From NCBI GenBank assembly GCA_020832235.1, contig JAFIEZ010000010.1, positions 1 to 64,000 of the forward strand: a stretch of DNA of 64,000 bases. The letters are read 5' to 3'. The translations under genes were made by a program, and so were the position numbers. This document shows positions 11,650-21,824 of the stretch, piece by piece (the stretch's first letter is position 1; each line of letters starts with the position of its first letter). The DNA is from Bacteroidota bacterium (lineage in GTDB: Bacteria; Bacteroidota; Rhodothermia; Balneolales; HLUCCA01). The notes below the pieces were generated by a model. That model had not been told where the DNA came from. It was given only the letters and a program-made list of their open reading frames with translations, and ran no database searches.

Positions 11650-11799
11650 GATGCGCAACACTCAACGATGCGCACTACTCGACGATGTGCACTACTCAAC
11701 GATGCGAACCACTAACGATGCGAACCACTAACGATGCGAATTAGTAACGATGTGCACTATTCAACGATGCGAACTACTCAATGATGCAAACCACTGAAG
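11650..11799. repeat. Degenerate tandem array, about 9 units of 16-17 nt (consensus GATGCGMACTACTCAAC)
   Basis: Units read by eye: gatgcgcaacactcaac, gatgcgcactactcgac, gatgtgcactactcaac, gatgcgaaccactaac x2, gatgcgaattagtaac, gatgtgcactattcaac, gatgcgaactactcaat, gatgcaaaccactgaag. Confidence 0.92.
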
Positions 11800-11894
11800 G
11801 GTGCCATCTACTGTTAGAATACCTGATGGCTAGCCGAGTGTATTTGAAAGCCTCTGAAAAGCTTAACATCGTAATTAAGACAGTAGCTTAAGTG

Positions 11895-12185
11895 TTACTT
11901 AGGATCAATGTTTCGGAGTAAGTCCTCAGCTTCACGAATTAAATCTTCCGCTTTTTGTTGTGCATCTTGTACTACACGTTCACTCTCGCTGTCATTAAGT
12001 AAAGCCTCTCCATCCTGTATTTTTTCGATAGTCTCGCTTAGTTCTTCCAGCAGTGAGTTGAGCTTATAGGATATTTTATCTCTTGTATTAGAGCCTTTAT
12101 CGGGAGCAAAAAGTAGGGCCACAACCGATCCGGTGAGGGCACCTGCCAAGAAGCCGGTTAATAATCCTGCAGAAAATCTATCCAT
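11895..12185 (-). CDS. YtxH domain-containing small membrane-anchored protein
   Basis: FSAGLLTGFLAGALTGSVVALLFAPDKGSNTRDKI is typical of YtxH/gas-vesicle-like proteins. Confidence 0.8.
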   Translation of the reverse strand: MDRFSAGLLTGFLAGALTGSVVALLFAPDKGSNTRDKISYKLNSLLEELSETIEKIQDGEALLNDSESERVVQDAQQKAEDLIREAEDLLRNIDPK

Positions 12186-12477
12186 GATGTTTAATATTTG
12201 AGTTGTATTAGTTTAGTTTGTTCCATTTGTAATCTATTAAAATCTTAACCATTTAGAAACTTAAATAGATTATTTATAGGATCAATTATCACTGTGCTTT
12301 AACGAACTACCGGCGCTTCAAATTTTCTATTGTTTCTAAGATCGCTCTTTGATTTTCCTCCACTGTGATGTAAGCTCGCAGAATGTCATGATATTCTCAA
12401 ATAAACCCTTATTTGCTGCAATGGTCGTTCAAACCTATCCGATCATAGAAAGGGTGTTAATTCGGGTGGGGGTGCTT

Positions 12478-15400
12478 TCAATCAGTTGAGATCATTGAAA
12501 GCTTTTGCTTAAATGCCTTCGCTGCACGTCTTCTCCTAGCTGAAATACTTATGAGCACTACAGGAACCACGTACAATGTGAAAATAGCGGAGAATGTTAA
12601 TCCTCCAATAACGGTTAGCGCTAAAGGACTCCATGTTTCTGAACCTGCACCAAGTTCCAGTGCCAGAGGTATCATCGACCCAATAGTAGTCAAGGCTGTC
12701 AATAAAATTGGGCGCATCCGACGTCTGGCAGCGGCAATAAGATTTTCGATATAATTGTCATCATACGATTCATCTCTGCTACAATACTGATGGATGTAAT
12801 CTACCATTACAATACCATTGTTTATAACTATGCCCACAAGTATAATCATCCCCAGTCCAGCGGGCACACTCCAGGGCGTACCCGTAGCCCAAAGCATCAG
12901 ATAGGACCCAAAAAATGCCAACGGAATGGAAAACATAATTACAAACGGATCCCGGAAGTTTTCAAACTTAGATGCCATCACCATATAGGTGAGTATTAAG
13001 CCAAATAACAAGGCTATAAAAATATCAGACTGCCCCTGCTGAGTTTCCTGAGCGGTTCCGGCAAATTCATAGCGGTAACCATCGGGAAGTACGATTTCAT
13101 TTTCGAACAGTTCAATAATACGATCACGCTGGGCTGCAACACCGCCGACAACACTGATATTAACATCCATGTATACTTCACGGTCACGTCGGGTTATCCG
13201 GTTTACGGCATCAACAGCTTCAAACCGGCCCAGGTTTTCAACGGGAATTCGTTGGTCACCCACCTGAAGAATCTGAAATTGAGCCATATCCTCCAGACTT
13301 TGTCTGAATTCCTCCTGATTACGTACCTCAATGGGGATCTCTCGTCCGGCGCTTCTGAAAAATCCAACCTGTGTGCCCCTTGCCTGTGTTTTGAAGGAGT
13401 TGGCGACCTCACTGATATTACTTCCGGCTCTGCTTACCCGCTGCCTGTCTAAAATGAGGTGCATTTCAGGAACACCACTGGTTTGCGGATTGTCAACCGA
13501 TACAACCATGGTGTCTTGCAGCATAACCTCCTCAATACGATTGGCGATTCCTACAAGGCGTTCTGTATCGGGTCCAATTAAGGTTACTCTGATGTTATTC
13601 CCAACACCACCCCAGCCACCGCGCCCACCAAAACGAAATCCAGCCCCACCCGAAGCAAAAATACTAACCCGAACGCCGGCCAGGTCGAATTTTCTACGTA
13701 GCTGCATGGCGATTTGATCGGATGTTAGTTCGCGATCATCGGGGGGGACCAACGTAAGCGTTATACGCCCTACATTGCTGTCGCTTCGGAATCCGGATGA
13801 CCCGATTGATGTGACAATTGTCTGTACATACGGTTCCTGAGACAGTTCCGCTGCTATTTGTTGAATAGCGGTTCCGGTCTGAACGAGATTGGTTCCAGCC
13901 GGTAAATCGACATTCACATTAATCTGACCGGCATCAGCAGCCGGTAGAAAGATAGAGTCGATGTTTGCGTTGAAGTAATATGTTCCATAAAACACACCAC
14001 CAATCATCACAAATACAACGAGCTTATGGGTTACGGCCCATTGCAATGACCTGCCATAGTAGCGCTCCATTCTCGCGAAAACCTGACTCGACAAGGCCAC
14101 TTTTTTGATGCCGCCGCGGGGAAGTAGTCTACTTGCAAAAACCGGGACCAAAATAAAAGAAGCGAGAAATGAAAAACCGATAGCCAGTGAAATGGTGATG
14201 GCAAGATCACGCATAAATACACTGGTCATGCCGCTGATAAATAAAAACGGCAGGAAAACAACCAGAGTTGTAAGCGTAGAACCCCACAGAGCTCCAATTA
14301 CCTCTTTGGTTCCTTCGCTGGCTGCTTTGAGCAGCGATTTCCCATCCTCCAGCTTCCCAACAATACTTTCCAGTACTACAATTGAGCTGTCAACCAGCAA
14401 TCCAACGGCAAGTGCAAGACCCGTAATTGATACGAAATTAAGCGTTAGACCCATAAAATACATGGCAGCAAATGTTGCCGTCATCGAAATCGGGATGCTG
14501 AGTGCCACAACCGATGAGCTTCTCCACCCACCAAGAAAAATGATTAGAATGAGTACAACGAGTACCAGAGCGAACATAGCAGATTGAGCCAGGTTATTGA
14601 TGGATCGCTCTATGTCGGTTCCCTCGTTGCTGAGTACGTTGATTATAACACCTGGTGGCATTCGTTCGAGTATTTCAGGCAGGGCCGCCAGAACACCATT
14701 GGTCACGTCGAGTGTGTTGGCATCGGATTGCTTTTGAATTTCTACAGTAACGCTGTTTCTGCCATTCACTTCTTCGATGGTTGTTACATCAACAAAACTG
14801 TCGTTCACGAGCGCTACATCGCCAACACGCACAGGAATGGCGCCATCGCGAACAGTGACGATGGTCTCCCTGATTTCATCTACGTCGGTAAATACAGACT
14901 GTGCTCGAATACTGTAGCTGGTACGGTTTACCACCAGATTACCCAAAGGAACCTGTACATTGTTCTGCCGTATTGCATTTTCAATTTCAGCAATAGTTAG
15001 CCGGTTCTGAGCTACCAGACGAGGGTCTAAATCTACGTAAATAGCCCGTTGTAATCCTCCGCGGGTATCTGCCGATGCCACTCCATTAATACGTTCGAGC
15101 AAGGGCTCAACAAGATCTATAGACAGGTCTCTGAGCTCGTCCAGCCCACGGTTCGCAGCCTCTACGCTCAGTCGCATAACCGGGAAATTTTCGGGATCAA
15201 ACTGAAATATGATGGGGGGCTGCGCTTCTCTTGGCAGGTTGTTTCGAATACGATCGATGGCTTCACGAGCGTCCATCTCAACTTTTCGCGCGTCTGTTCC
15301 GTCTTTTAAACGGAGTCGGATAAAGGCACTGCCCTTACGGATATTGCTTTGAATTTCATCAATACCGTCTATTGCCGAAATCGCCGCCTCAATGGGTTCC

Positions 15401-15600
15401 ACAATAAGGGCACTCATGTCTTCCGGAGATACATTTCGATAACTGGTACTAATTGCTACAACCGGGATGTCTAACGAGGGGTACAGGGTAACCTTGAGGT
15501 TTGAAAGTGCAAATAACCCGAAACCTATCACCATCAGTGAGAGCATCATTACGGTTACCGGCCGCCGCAGAATTATGTCAACAATCTTGTAATCTTTCAT
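12478..15600 (-). CDS. RND efflux transporter, inner-membrane subunit (second of two)
   Basis: 1040 aa AcrB/MdtB-like; RRPVTVMMLSLMVIGFG N-terminus, LALAVGLLVDSSIVVLESI TM4 motif, two 6-TM halves. Confidence 0.93.
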   Translation of the reverse strand: MKDYKIVDIILRRPVTVMMLSLMVIGFGLFALSNLKVTLYPSLDIPVVAISTSYRNVSPEDMSALIVEPIEAAISAIDGIDEIQSNIRKGSAFIRLRLKDGTDARKVEMDAREAIDRIRNNLPREAQPPIIFQFDPENFPVMRLSVEAANRGLDELRDLSIDLVEPLLERINGVASADTRGGLQRAIYVDLDPRLVAQNRLTIAEIENAIRQNNVQVPLGNLVVNRTSYSIRAQSVFTDVDEIRETIVTVRDGAIPVRVGDVALVNDSFVDVTTIEEVNGRNSVTVEIQKQSDANTLDVTNGVLAALPEILERMPPGVIINVLSNEGTDIERSINNLAQSAMFALVLVVLILIIFLGGWRSSSVVALSIPISMTATFAAMYFMGLTLNFVSITGLALAVGLLVDSSIVVLESIVGKLEDGKSLLKAASEGTKEVIGALWGSTLTTLVVFLPFLFISGMTSVFMRDLAITISLAIGFSFLASFILVPVFASRLLPRGGIKKVALSSQVFARMERYYGRSLQWAVTHKLVVFVMIGGVFYGTYYFNANIDSIFLPAADAGQINVNVDLPAGTNLVQTGTAIQQIAAELSQEPYVQTIVTSIGSSGFRSDSNVGRITLTLVPPDDRELTSDQIAMQLRRKFDLAGVRVSIFASGGAGFRFGGRGGWGGVGNNIRVTLIGPDTERLVGIANRIEEVMLQDTMVVSVDNPQTSGVPEMHLILDRQRVSRAGSNISEVANSFKTQARGTQVGFFRSAGREIPIEVRNQEEFRQSLEDMAQFQILQVGDQRIPVENLGRFEAVDAVNRITRRDREVYMDVNISVVGGVAAQRDRIIELFENEIVLPDGYRYEFAGTAQETQQGQSDIFIALLFGLILTYMVMASKFENFRDPFVIMFSIPLAFFGSYLMLWATGTPWSVPAGLGMIILVGIVINNGIVMVDYIHQYCSRDESYDDNYIENLIAAARRRMRPILLTALTTIGSMIPLALELGAGSETWSPLALTVIGGLTFSAIFTLYVVPVVLISISARRRRAAKAFKQKLSMISTD

Positions 15601-18600
15601 GAGGTAGCAGGTCTAAATTCAGGTTCATCATCCGACTCATCGTTTAGCGGGTCTATTTTGTGAACAGCATCGAAGCCAAGACGTTCAACCAGCCCATTGA
15701 TCAGGTAATACAAACAGGGAACAACCAGGAGCATCAGGATAGTAGACATGGTGAGTCCTCCTATAACTGTTCGGGCCATCGGACTCCATGTTTCAGAACC
15801 GGCACCCAGCTCAAGCGCTAGTGGAACCATACTCAGAATGGTGGTAGCGGCCGTCATCAGAATAGGTCGCAGACGACGTACGGCTCCGCGTATCACAGCC
15901 TCTCTTCGTTCAACACCCCGCGCCTGAAGTACTTTGATGTAATCAATCATCACAATCCCGTTGTTAACAACGATACCTGCCAGCAGAATTAAGCCAATCA
16001 TGGCCGTAACGCTGACCGGCGTAGATGTTGCAAAAAGTATCAATAAAACGCCGGTCAGGGCGAGCGGAATAGTGACAATAATAATAAATGGCTCAATCAG
16101 ACTCTCAAACTGCGAGGCCATGACCATATAGGCCAGAATAGCCGCTATTAAGAAGGCTATTAACAGGAAACGGAAGCTTTCGGCTTGCTCCTCTGCTGTT
16201 CCGCCTATGTCGTAGCGATACCCGTCGGGCCATTCTACCTGTTGCAATACTTCTTCTGCCCGAACGGTGGCTGTTCTGAGATCAAGGTCGCCGATATCAA
16301 CGGCGATCTCAGTTACTCGTTCTTGATTGATACGCAAAATATTTGAAGGACCTTGATAGCGTTCGATTCGGGCCAGGTTTGAAAGCGGCATCCAAACTCC
16401 TCCCGGTGTACGGATCTGAATGTCTTCGAGCGATCGGGAATCGGCACGGTCTTCAGCTGCCAGTTGCACCAACACGCTATATTCAACCCCGCGCTCCACG
16501 AAGGTTGTAGCCACGGAACCCCGTACGGCGTTACTTACGGCACTGGCGACCTGTGAGGTTGTCATGTTAAGTCTGGAAATACGCTCTCTATTCATCACTA
16601 CCTGCAATTCGGGTCTGCCTTCGTCTGCGGAGGAAGTGGCGCCAATGATACCATCCACCCGCAGCAACGATTCACGAATTCCGCTAGCAAGATCTTTTTT
16701 CAGCGCCATATCAAAACCGTACACGTTAACGATCAGTCCGTCGTTTCCATCGGGATTCAGTGGATTTTCCCGGACTTCACGAATATTGGCACCAGGAACA
16801 TCTTGTAAAGCCCGCAGTACGGCCGATGAGATTTCAAACTGACCGCGTCTGCGTTCGTTGCGTGGCACCAGCTCAACCCGTACCGTACCCTGATAGCCTC
16901 CGGGGTTATCGGCCCCTTCAACGCCACGCTTATCACCATAATCAGAAACAATTAACCGGGCCTCTGGAACTTCACGCTGGATAATATCTTCAACCTGGTA
17001 GATGGTGTTCTGCAACTCAAACAGGTTTACACCGGGCTCTCGCTGAACATTCAAAATAAAAGCGTTCTCATCAACAGGAGGGAAGAACTCGCCGCCAAGA
17101 GTGTAGTACAGCGGAAAGACAGCCACAAAAAGAAGTATGGCTCCAATTACAACAGTTTTGCTTCTTCCGATTGCTGTTTCAAGCACTCTGGTGTATCGGG
17201 CTTCAAGTCCGTTAAAAAATCGCTCTAGTGTGCGAACAACCGGATTTTTTGAGGAAGAGGAGGGTTTTGTAGATGCAGATGCAGATGCAGATGCAGATGC
17301 AGATGCAGATGAGGATAGGGATGAAGCACTAACTTCCTGCGGTCTCATTTCATTTTGAGATGAATCTGCAGTATTGGTTGTATCAACTCCGTCATTTGCA
17401 GAAACGGCATGGGCTGCATCCGCGCCAGACTTATTTCGCTTGTCTTCGCGTGAGAAAAATTGTGAGCTGAGTAAAGGGATAATACTCAACGCTGCCAGGG
17501 TAGACATGATTAATGCAAAGGAAACGGTAAGTGCCAGGTCCTGAAATAAAAATCCGGCGATTCCCGGCACAAATAATACCGGAAGCAGCACCACAAGTGT
17601 GGTAAGTGTTGATACGATCACCGGTGTTGCAACCTCCTGAGCCCCGAGGATAGCTGCTTTTTTGCCATTATGACCGTCTTCTCTGAAGCGGAATATGTTT
17701 TCAAGAACTACTACCGCGTTATCTACCACAAGTCCTACCGCCAATGTGAGTCCCGACAATGAAATAACGTTGAGGGTAACATCAGCAAAATCCATCACGC
17801 TGAACGTGGCGATGATAGATATGGGTATTGAAATGGCGATTATCAATGCTGTGCGGAAGCTCCGAAGAAACAGCAGTAAGATAATCATCACCAGTACAAT
17901 GGCCTGAATGGCTGTCATGTACAGATTATTCAGCGAGAGCCTGATGAAATCTGCACGATTGGTGAGTATTTCGAGGTTTACATCTGAGGGGAGAATGGAA
18001 CGGATTCGTTGAATTTCGGCAACTACACTGGCTGCGGTGGTTACTATGTTTACGTCACTCTGACGGTAAAGATTTATGATAAGTCCTTCTTCGCCCCGCA
18101 CGTGAACGTTCCCGATTGGCTGAGCCACGCCGTCTTCAATATCGGCTATATCTTCCAGTAGTATGGGGATGTCGTTGTTGATGCCGACTACCGTAGTTCT
18201 GATTTCATCGAGATTGCGAAATTCACCGATGGTTCTCAGGGAATACACAATGCGGCCTTCAATGAGTTCGCCGGCCGGAACCTGGATATTTTCTTGACGG
18301 AGGCGATTAGATACGGTGGCTATGTCGAGATTGAACGCCAGCAAACGGTCACTACGAATCCAGATATTAATTTGCCGTTCGAGTCCGCCTGCGGTTTCAG
18401 CCGCGGCTATACCCGAAATACGCTCAAGACGCTGCTCAAGCTGCTGGGTGGCGATGGTTCTGAGTTCGCTAGGGTTTCGTACCGGTGACGACAGCGCCAG
18501 TACGAGTACGGGTTCCTGATTCGGATCATAACTGAAAACAATAGGTTGGTCGGCATCCTGAGGAATGGCCCGCCGTGCAAAATCGAGTTGTTTACGCACA

Positions 18601-18923
18601 TCCGACTCAGCTATGAAAATATCGGTGCCCCAGTTGAAGTAGAGCTTGATTACGGAGGCGCCCTGGCTGGACAATGAACGCACCCGTCGAAGTCCGCTCA
18701 CACTGCCAACCTGCTCTTCAATAGGCCTTGTGATAAGGGTTTCGATGTCTTCCGGGGCAACACCTTCATAGGTTGTGTACACGGTAATAGTGGGGAAGCT
18801 TACATCCGGATAGAGATTCAAGCTCAGGCGTGAAAGCCCGAACAAACCGAACCCAATCACGATAAGCGTCATCATGATAAACGTTACCGGGCGTTCAACA
18901 GCTAATTTAGATAGTTTTTTCAT
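15597..18923 (-). CDS. RND efflux transporter, inner-membrane subunit (first of two)
   Basis: 1108 aa AcrB-like; LTLAVGLVVDNAVVVLENIFR; stop overlaps the start of the downstream RND gene by 4 nt. Confidence 0.93.
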   Translation of the reverse strand: MKKLSKLAVERPVTFIMMTLIVIGFGLFGLSRLSLNLYPDVSFPTITVYTTYEGVAPEDIETLITRPIEEQVGSVSGLRRVRSLSSQGASVIKLYFNWGTDIFIAESDVRKQLDFARRAIPQDADQPIVFSYDPNQEPVLVLALSSPVRNPSELRTIATQQLEQRLERISGIAAAETAGGLERQINIWIRSDRLLAFNLDIATVSNRLRQENIQVPAGELIEGRIVYSLRTIGEFRNLDEIRTTVVGINNDIPILLEDIADIEDGVAQPIGNVHVRGEEGLIINLYRQSDVNIVTTAASVVAEIQRIRSILPSDVNLEILTNRADFIRLSLNNLYMTAIQAIVLVMIILLLFLRSFRTALIIAISIPISIIATFSVMDFADVTLNVISLSGLTLAVGLVVDNAVVVLENIFRFREDGHNGKKAAILGAQEVATPVIVSTLTTLVVLLPVLFVPGIAGFLFQDLALTVSFALIMSTLAALSIIPLLSSQFFSREDKRNKSGADAAHAVSANDGVDTTNTADSSQNEMRPQEVSASSLSSSASASASASASASTKPSSSSKNPVVRTLERFFNGLEARYTRVLETAIGRSKTVVIGAILLFVAVFPLYYTLGGEFFPPVDENAFILNVQREPGVNLFELQNTIYQVEDIIQREVPEARLIVSDYGDKRGVEGADNPGGYQGTVRVELVPRNERRRGQFEISSAVLRALQDVPGANIREVRENPLNPDGNDGLIVNVYGFDMALKKDLASGIRESLLRVDGIIGATSSADEGRPELQVVMNRERISRLNMTTSQVASAVSNAVRGSVATTFVERGVEYSVLVQLAAEDRADSRSLEDIQIRTPGGVWMPLSNLARIERYQGPSNILRINQERVTEIAVDIGDLDLRTATVRAEEVLQQVEWPDGYRYDIGGTAEEQAESFRFLLIAFLIAAILAYMVMASQFESLIEPFIIIVTIPLALTGVLLILFATSTPVSVTAMIGLILLAGIVVNNGIVMIDYIKVLQARGVERREAVIRGAVRRLRPILMTAATTILSMVPLALELGAGSETWSPMARTVIGGLTMSTILMLLVVPCLYYLINGLVERLGFDAVHKIDPLNDESDDEPEFRPATS
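17272..17310. repeat. In-frame hexanucleotide microsatellite (GATGCA)6.5
   Basis: gatgcagatgcagatgca... encodes SASASASASASA on the minus strand inside the RND subunit linker. Confidence 0.95.
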
Positions 18924-18938
18924 GCTGATGATACCGGA

Positions 18939-20282
18939 TTAATTCGTTCTTCGCGTGCCCTGGCCCATGCCGGAACCGTCGCCCCGTCTGGCCGAAACGG
19001 TGTCGGCAGCAGCTGGTGAGGTTTGTGGCTGTTCTATTTGTGTATTCTGAACGGTTGTGGGTTGTCCGTTTTCTGACTGCTCAATACCCTGTGGTCTTCC
19101 ACCAGGGCCAAATCGGGGTGCACCGCTTATTCGGATGCGGGATCCATCCTCCAGGGCTGTCTGTCCTGTAATGATCAGGCTTTCACCAGGGTTCAAGCCC
19201 GAGACGACCTCAATGCGATCCCCCTGCTGAATTCCCAGCTCCAGGTCTCTGCGTACGGCAATGGTGTCGCCCTGTGCCACAAAAGCAGCAAAAGTTCGTG
19301 AGAGGCGAATGGTATTACTTTCTGGATCTATTACGGTAGATACATTTTCTACCATGGCTGAACGGGGAATAACAACGGCATCGGTTTTGATTTCCACGTT
19401 AATGCGATTTTCTACCAGAACGCCGGGAAACATGCCCTGTCCGCGATTGATAACCGAAACTACAACCTCGCCGAGACCGGTAACGGGATCAAGTTCCGGG
19501 CTGATTCGGGTTATGGTTCCTCTAGAGTTGAATATTTCGGCGCCTGAGAGGCGGATATCAACGGGCTGACCAATCTGCACTTGTGCCCAGCTGCGGAGTG
19601 GTAAATTCAACGTGATTTCATAGCCGGCAAGATTGGAGATTTCAAAGACAGTTTGTCCGGGTCCAACAACATCACCGGGTGATGCCAGTCTGCGTGTAAC
19701 TACGCCGTTAACCGGTGATGTAATGCGGGTGTAGCTTAGATTTTGTCGACTTTGACTAAGTGTAGCTCGTGCGCTTTGCAGGTTGGCACGTGATGTGAGA
19801 AACGTGGTCTGTGCGGCATCCAATTCTGCTTGACTCACCAGACTCAGACGGAAGAGCTCTTGTTGTCGTGTGAAATTGACACTATCGCGCTGCATGGCAC
19901 TCATCGCCTGTTCCAATTGAAGTTCATCGCGACGAACCGTCTCAGCAAAAGGTTCATCCCGAAGCAGAGCGAGCGTTTGTCCGGCGCGAACAGTGTCGCC
20001 CAGGTCTGCCCGAATGGCAATGATATCCATGTTGACCTGCGGTGTGATCCGAACATTGTCTTGAGCTCTTACAGATCCGAATGCGCGAATCTGATCGGAT
20101 ATTTCAGCCTGCTGAACTGGTCGGGACTCTACCGTCGTTGTACGAACAAATCCCCCGGGACCTCCGAATCCCGTTCCGCCTGAGCTACCGGAATCGCCTC
20201 CGCGTGAACATGACCAGGTGAATGTGAGTGTAAGCGACGCAAGGGCGACCAATAAATAGGTAGAAAAATTTGGGAAATTCAC
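18939..20282 (-). CDS. RND efflux periplasmic adaptor subunit (membrane fusion protein)
   Basis: VRAGQTLALLRDEPF lipoyl-like half, coiled-coil, ITSPVNGVVTRRLASPGDVVGPGQTVFEI; signal/lipobox-like N-terminus ...TFTWSC. Confidence 0.93.
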   Translation of the reverse strand: MNFPNFSTYLLVALASLTLTFTWSCSRGGDSGSSGGTGFGGPGGFVRTTTVESRPVQQAEISDQIRAFGSVRAQDNVRITPQVNMDIIAIRADLGDTVRAGQTLALLRDEPFAETVRRDELQLEQAMSAMQRDSVNFTRQQELFRLSLVSQAELDAAQTTFLTSRANLQSARATLSQSRQNLSYTRITSPVNGVVTRRLASPGDVVGPGQTVFEISNLAGYEITLNLPLRSWAQVQIGQPVDIRLSGAEIFNSRGTITRISPELDPVTGLGEVVVSVINRGQGMFPGVLVENRINVEIKTDAVVIPRSAMVENVSTVIDPESNTIRLSRTFAAFVAQGDTIAVRRDLELGIQQGDRIEVVSGLNPGESLIITGQTALEDGSRIRISGAPRFGPGGRPQGIEQSENGQPTTVQNTQIEQPQTSPAAADTVSARRGDGSGMGQGTRRTN

Positions 20283-20417
20283 TGAGAACGTGTTGAAATA
20301 TGGTTAGTTAGGGTGTGTTTTAACACCAATGTATAGTACAAATTTAGGGGGTTAGACGTTCCTTCTTATATTAGGTTTACTGTTCGGGAGACCTTTAATA
20401 TTGTTTTACATCGCCAC

Positions 20418-21611
20418 ATGCATATTATCCCTCTAAAAGCCTGGAGACCAGCTTCCAGTGAAGCGGCTGCTCGGATTGCCTGTCCGCCATACGATGTGAT
20501 TTCAACGCATGAGGCTCGGGCACTGGCAACAGAAAACCCTCTAAGTTATTTGAATATCATACGCCCGGAGATTGGGTTTCCTGATGAGATCGATGAGTAT
20601 GATCGTTCGGTTTACGATGCCGGCGCAGCGGCATTGCGGGCTCTAATGTCACGCGAGGTGTTTGTTCAAGAGAGGAATGCTTCATTTTATGTGTATCAGT
20701 TAGATATGAACGGTCGTACCAGTACGGGACTATTCACCGGTGTTCAAACCTCTGATTATCTTGGCAACAAGATTATCCGTCACGAAAACACGCGTCCGGA
20801 TAAAGAAGATGATCGTACGCGTCATATTATTTCCCAGCGCGCTCATGCCGAGCCGGTGATGCTGATACATTCCGACAATGCCGAAATCGACCGTTTTCTT
20901 CAGGATGTTACACGGGACCCGTGTATATTAGAGGTGAATCAGGATGGCGTATTTCACCGCATTTGGGTGGTTGATGGTAACCCCTGGGTTAACCGACTCT
21001 ATGCGGAGTTAACGGCGTTTTATGTAGCCGATGGTCATCATCGTTGTGCTGCAGCTGCTCGGGCGGCGGCGCAGCTTGAACATGAGTTTCCAGCTTCCTG
21101 CGTATTTCCTGCGGCGATTTTTGGCTCTTCTCAGATGCAAGTAATGGCCTATAACAGGGTTATTTACAACGCCGACGAAGCCGTAGTTCAACAATGGTTA
21201 AAACATGCCCATGTAGTTGCAACTGATGAATCGGTTCCACCCAAAGCAGGCCAAGTGTGCGTTTATACAACTCATGGTTGGCAGACCCTAGAGCTGGATT
21301 TGCCCTCCTCAGAGGTAAATGTTGCAGATAAATTGGACGTTCAACGCTTGCAGGACCAGATCTTGGCACCGGTATTTGGTATTGTAGACCCTCGTACAAA
21401 TCCCAATATTGCCTTCGTTGGGGGCATCCGTGGTACAAACGAATTACAGCGACTGGTGGATGAGGGGCTTGCGAGCGTGGCGTTCAGCATGTTTCCGACT
21501 TCGGTAGATGAACTCATCGCCGTTTCAGACGCCGGGCTTCTAATGCCTCCGAAGTCGACCTGGTTCGAACCAAAGCTTCGTTCCGGATTGCTGGTTCATG
21601 TTTTCGGGTAG
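20418..21611 (+). CDS. DUF1015 family protein
   Basis: CPPYDVIS, NPLSYLNIIRPE, TRPDKEDDRTRHI, YVADGHHR, LDVQRLQDQILAPVFGI are hallmarks of DUF1015. Confidence 0.9.
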   Translation: MHIIPLKAWRPASSEAAARIACPPYDVISTHEARALATENPLSYLNIIRPEIGFPDEIDEYDRSVYDAGAAALRALMSREVFVQERNASFYVYQLDMNGRTSTGLFTGVQTSDYLGNKIIRHENTRPDKEDDRTRHIISQRAHAEPVMLIHSDNAEIDRFLQDVTRDPCILEVNQDGVFHRIWVVDGNPWVNRLYAELTAFYVADGHHRCAAAARAAAQLEHEFPASCVFPAAIFGSSQMQVMAYNRVIYNADEAVVQQWLKHAHVVATDESVPPKAGQVCVYTTHGWQTLELDLPSSEVNVADKLDVQRLQDQILAPVFGIVDPRTNPNIAFVGGIRGTNELQRLVDEGLASVAFSMFPTSVDELIAVSDAGLLMPPKSTWFEPKLRSGLLVHVFG

Positions 21612-21824
21612 ATATGGGCTTTGTTCATTGTTATTGTAGCACGAATAACGGTATCTTGAAGGCTGTAAAGTTGTGAGGGAACATTCGGCAAACAGCGTCT
21701 GTTATTTCTATCGCAGTTTACCAACGCATGAGTTTGCATCTATCCCTTTCAATCGATACAACCGGCGAATATCTGCCATCATCTGCACACAGTAATTACA
21801 AGAACACTTTAATATTACAGTATC

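Noticed and set aside
11650-11799. Possible CRISPR or REP element
   Set aside because: No spacers, no palindromic repeat structure and no RAYT/transposase gene nearby.
14105-14587. 160-aa plus-strand ORF (and 13331..13717)
   Set aside because: Antisense to the RND transporter gene; mirrors its TM codon composition and has no independent support.
17137-17358. Plus-strand ORF containing DADADADADADAD
   Set aside because: This is the opposite-strand reading of the GATGCA microsatellite inside the RND gene. The minus-strand gene is clearly real.
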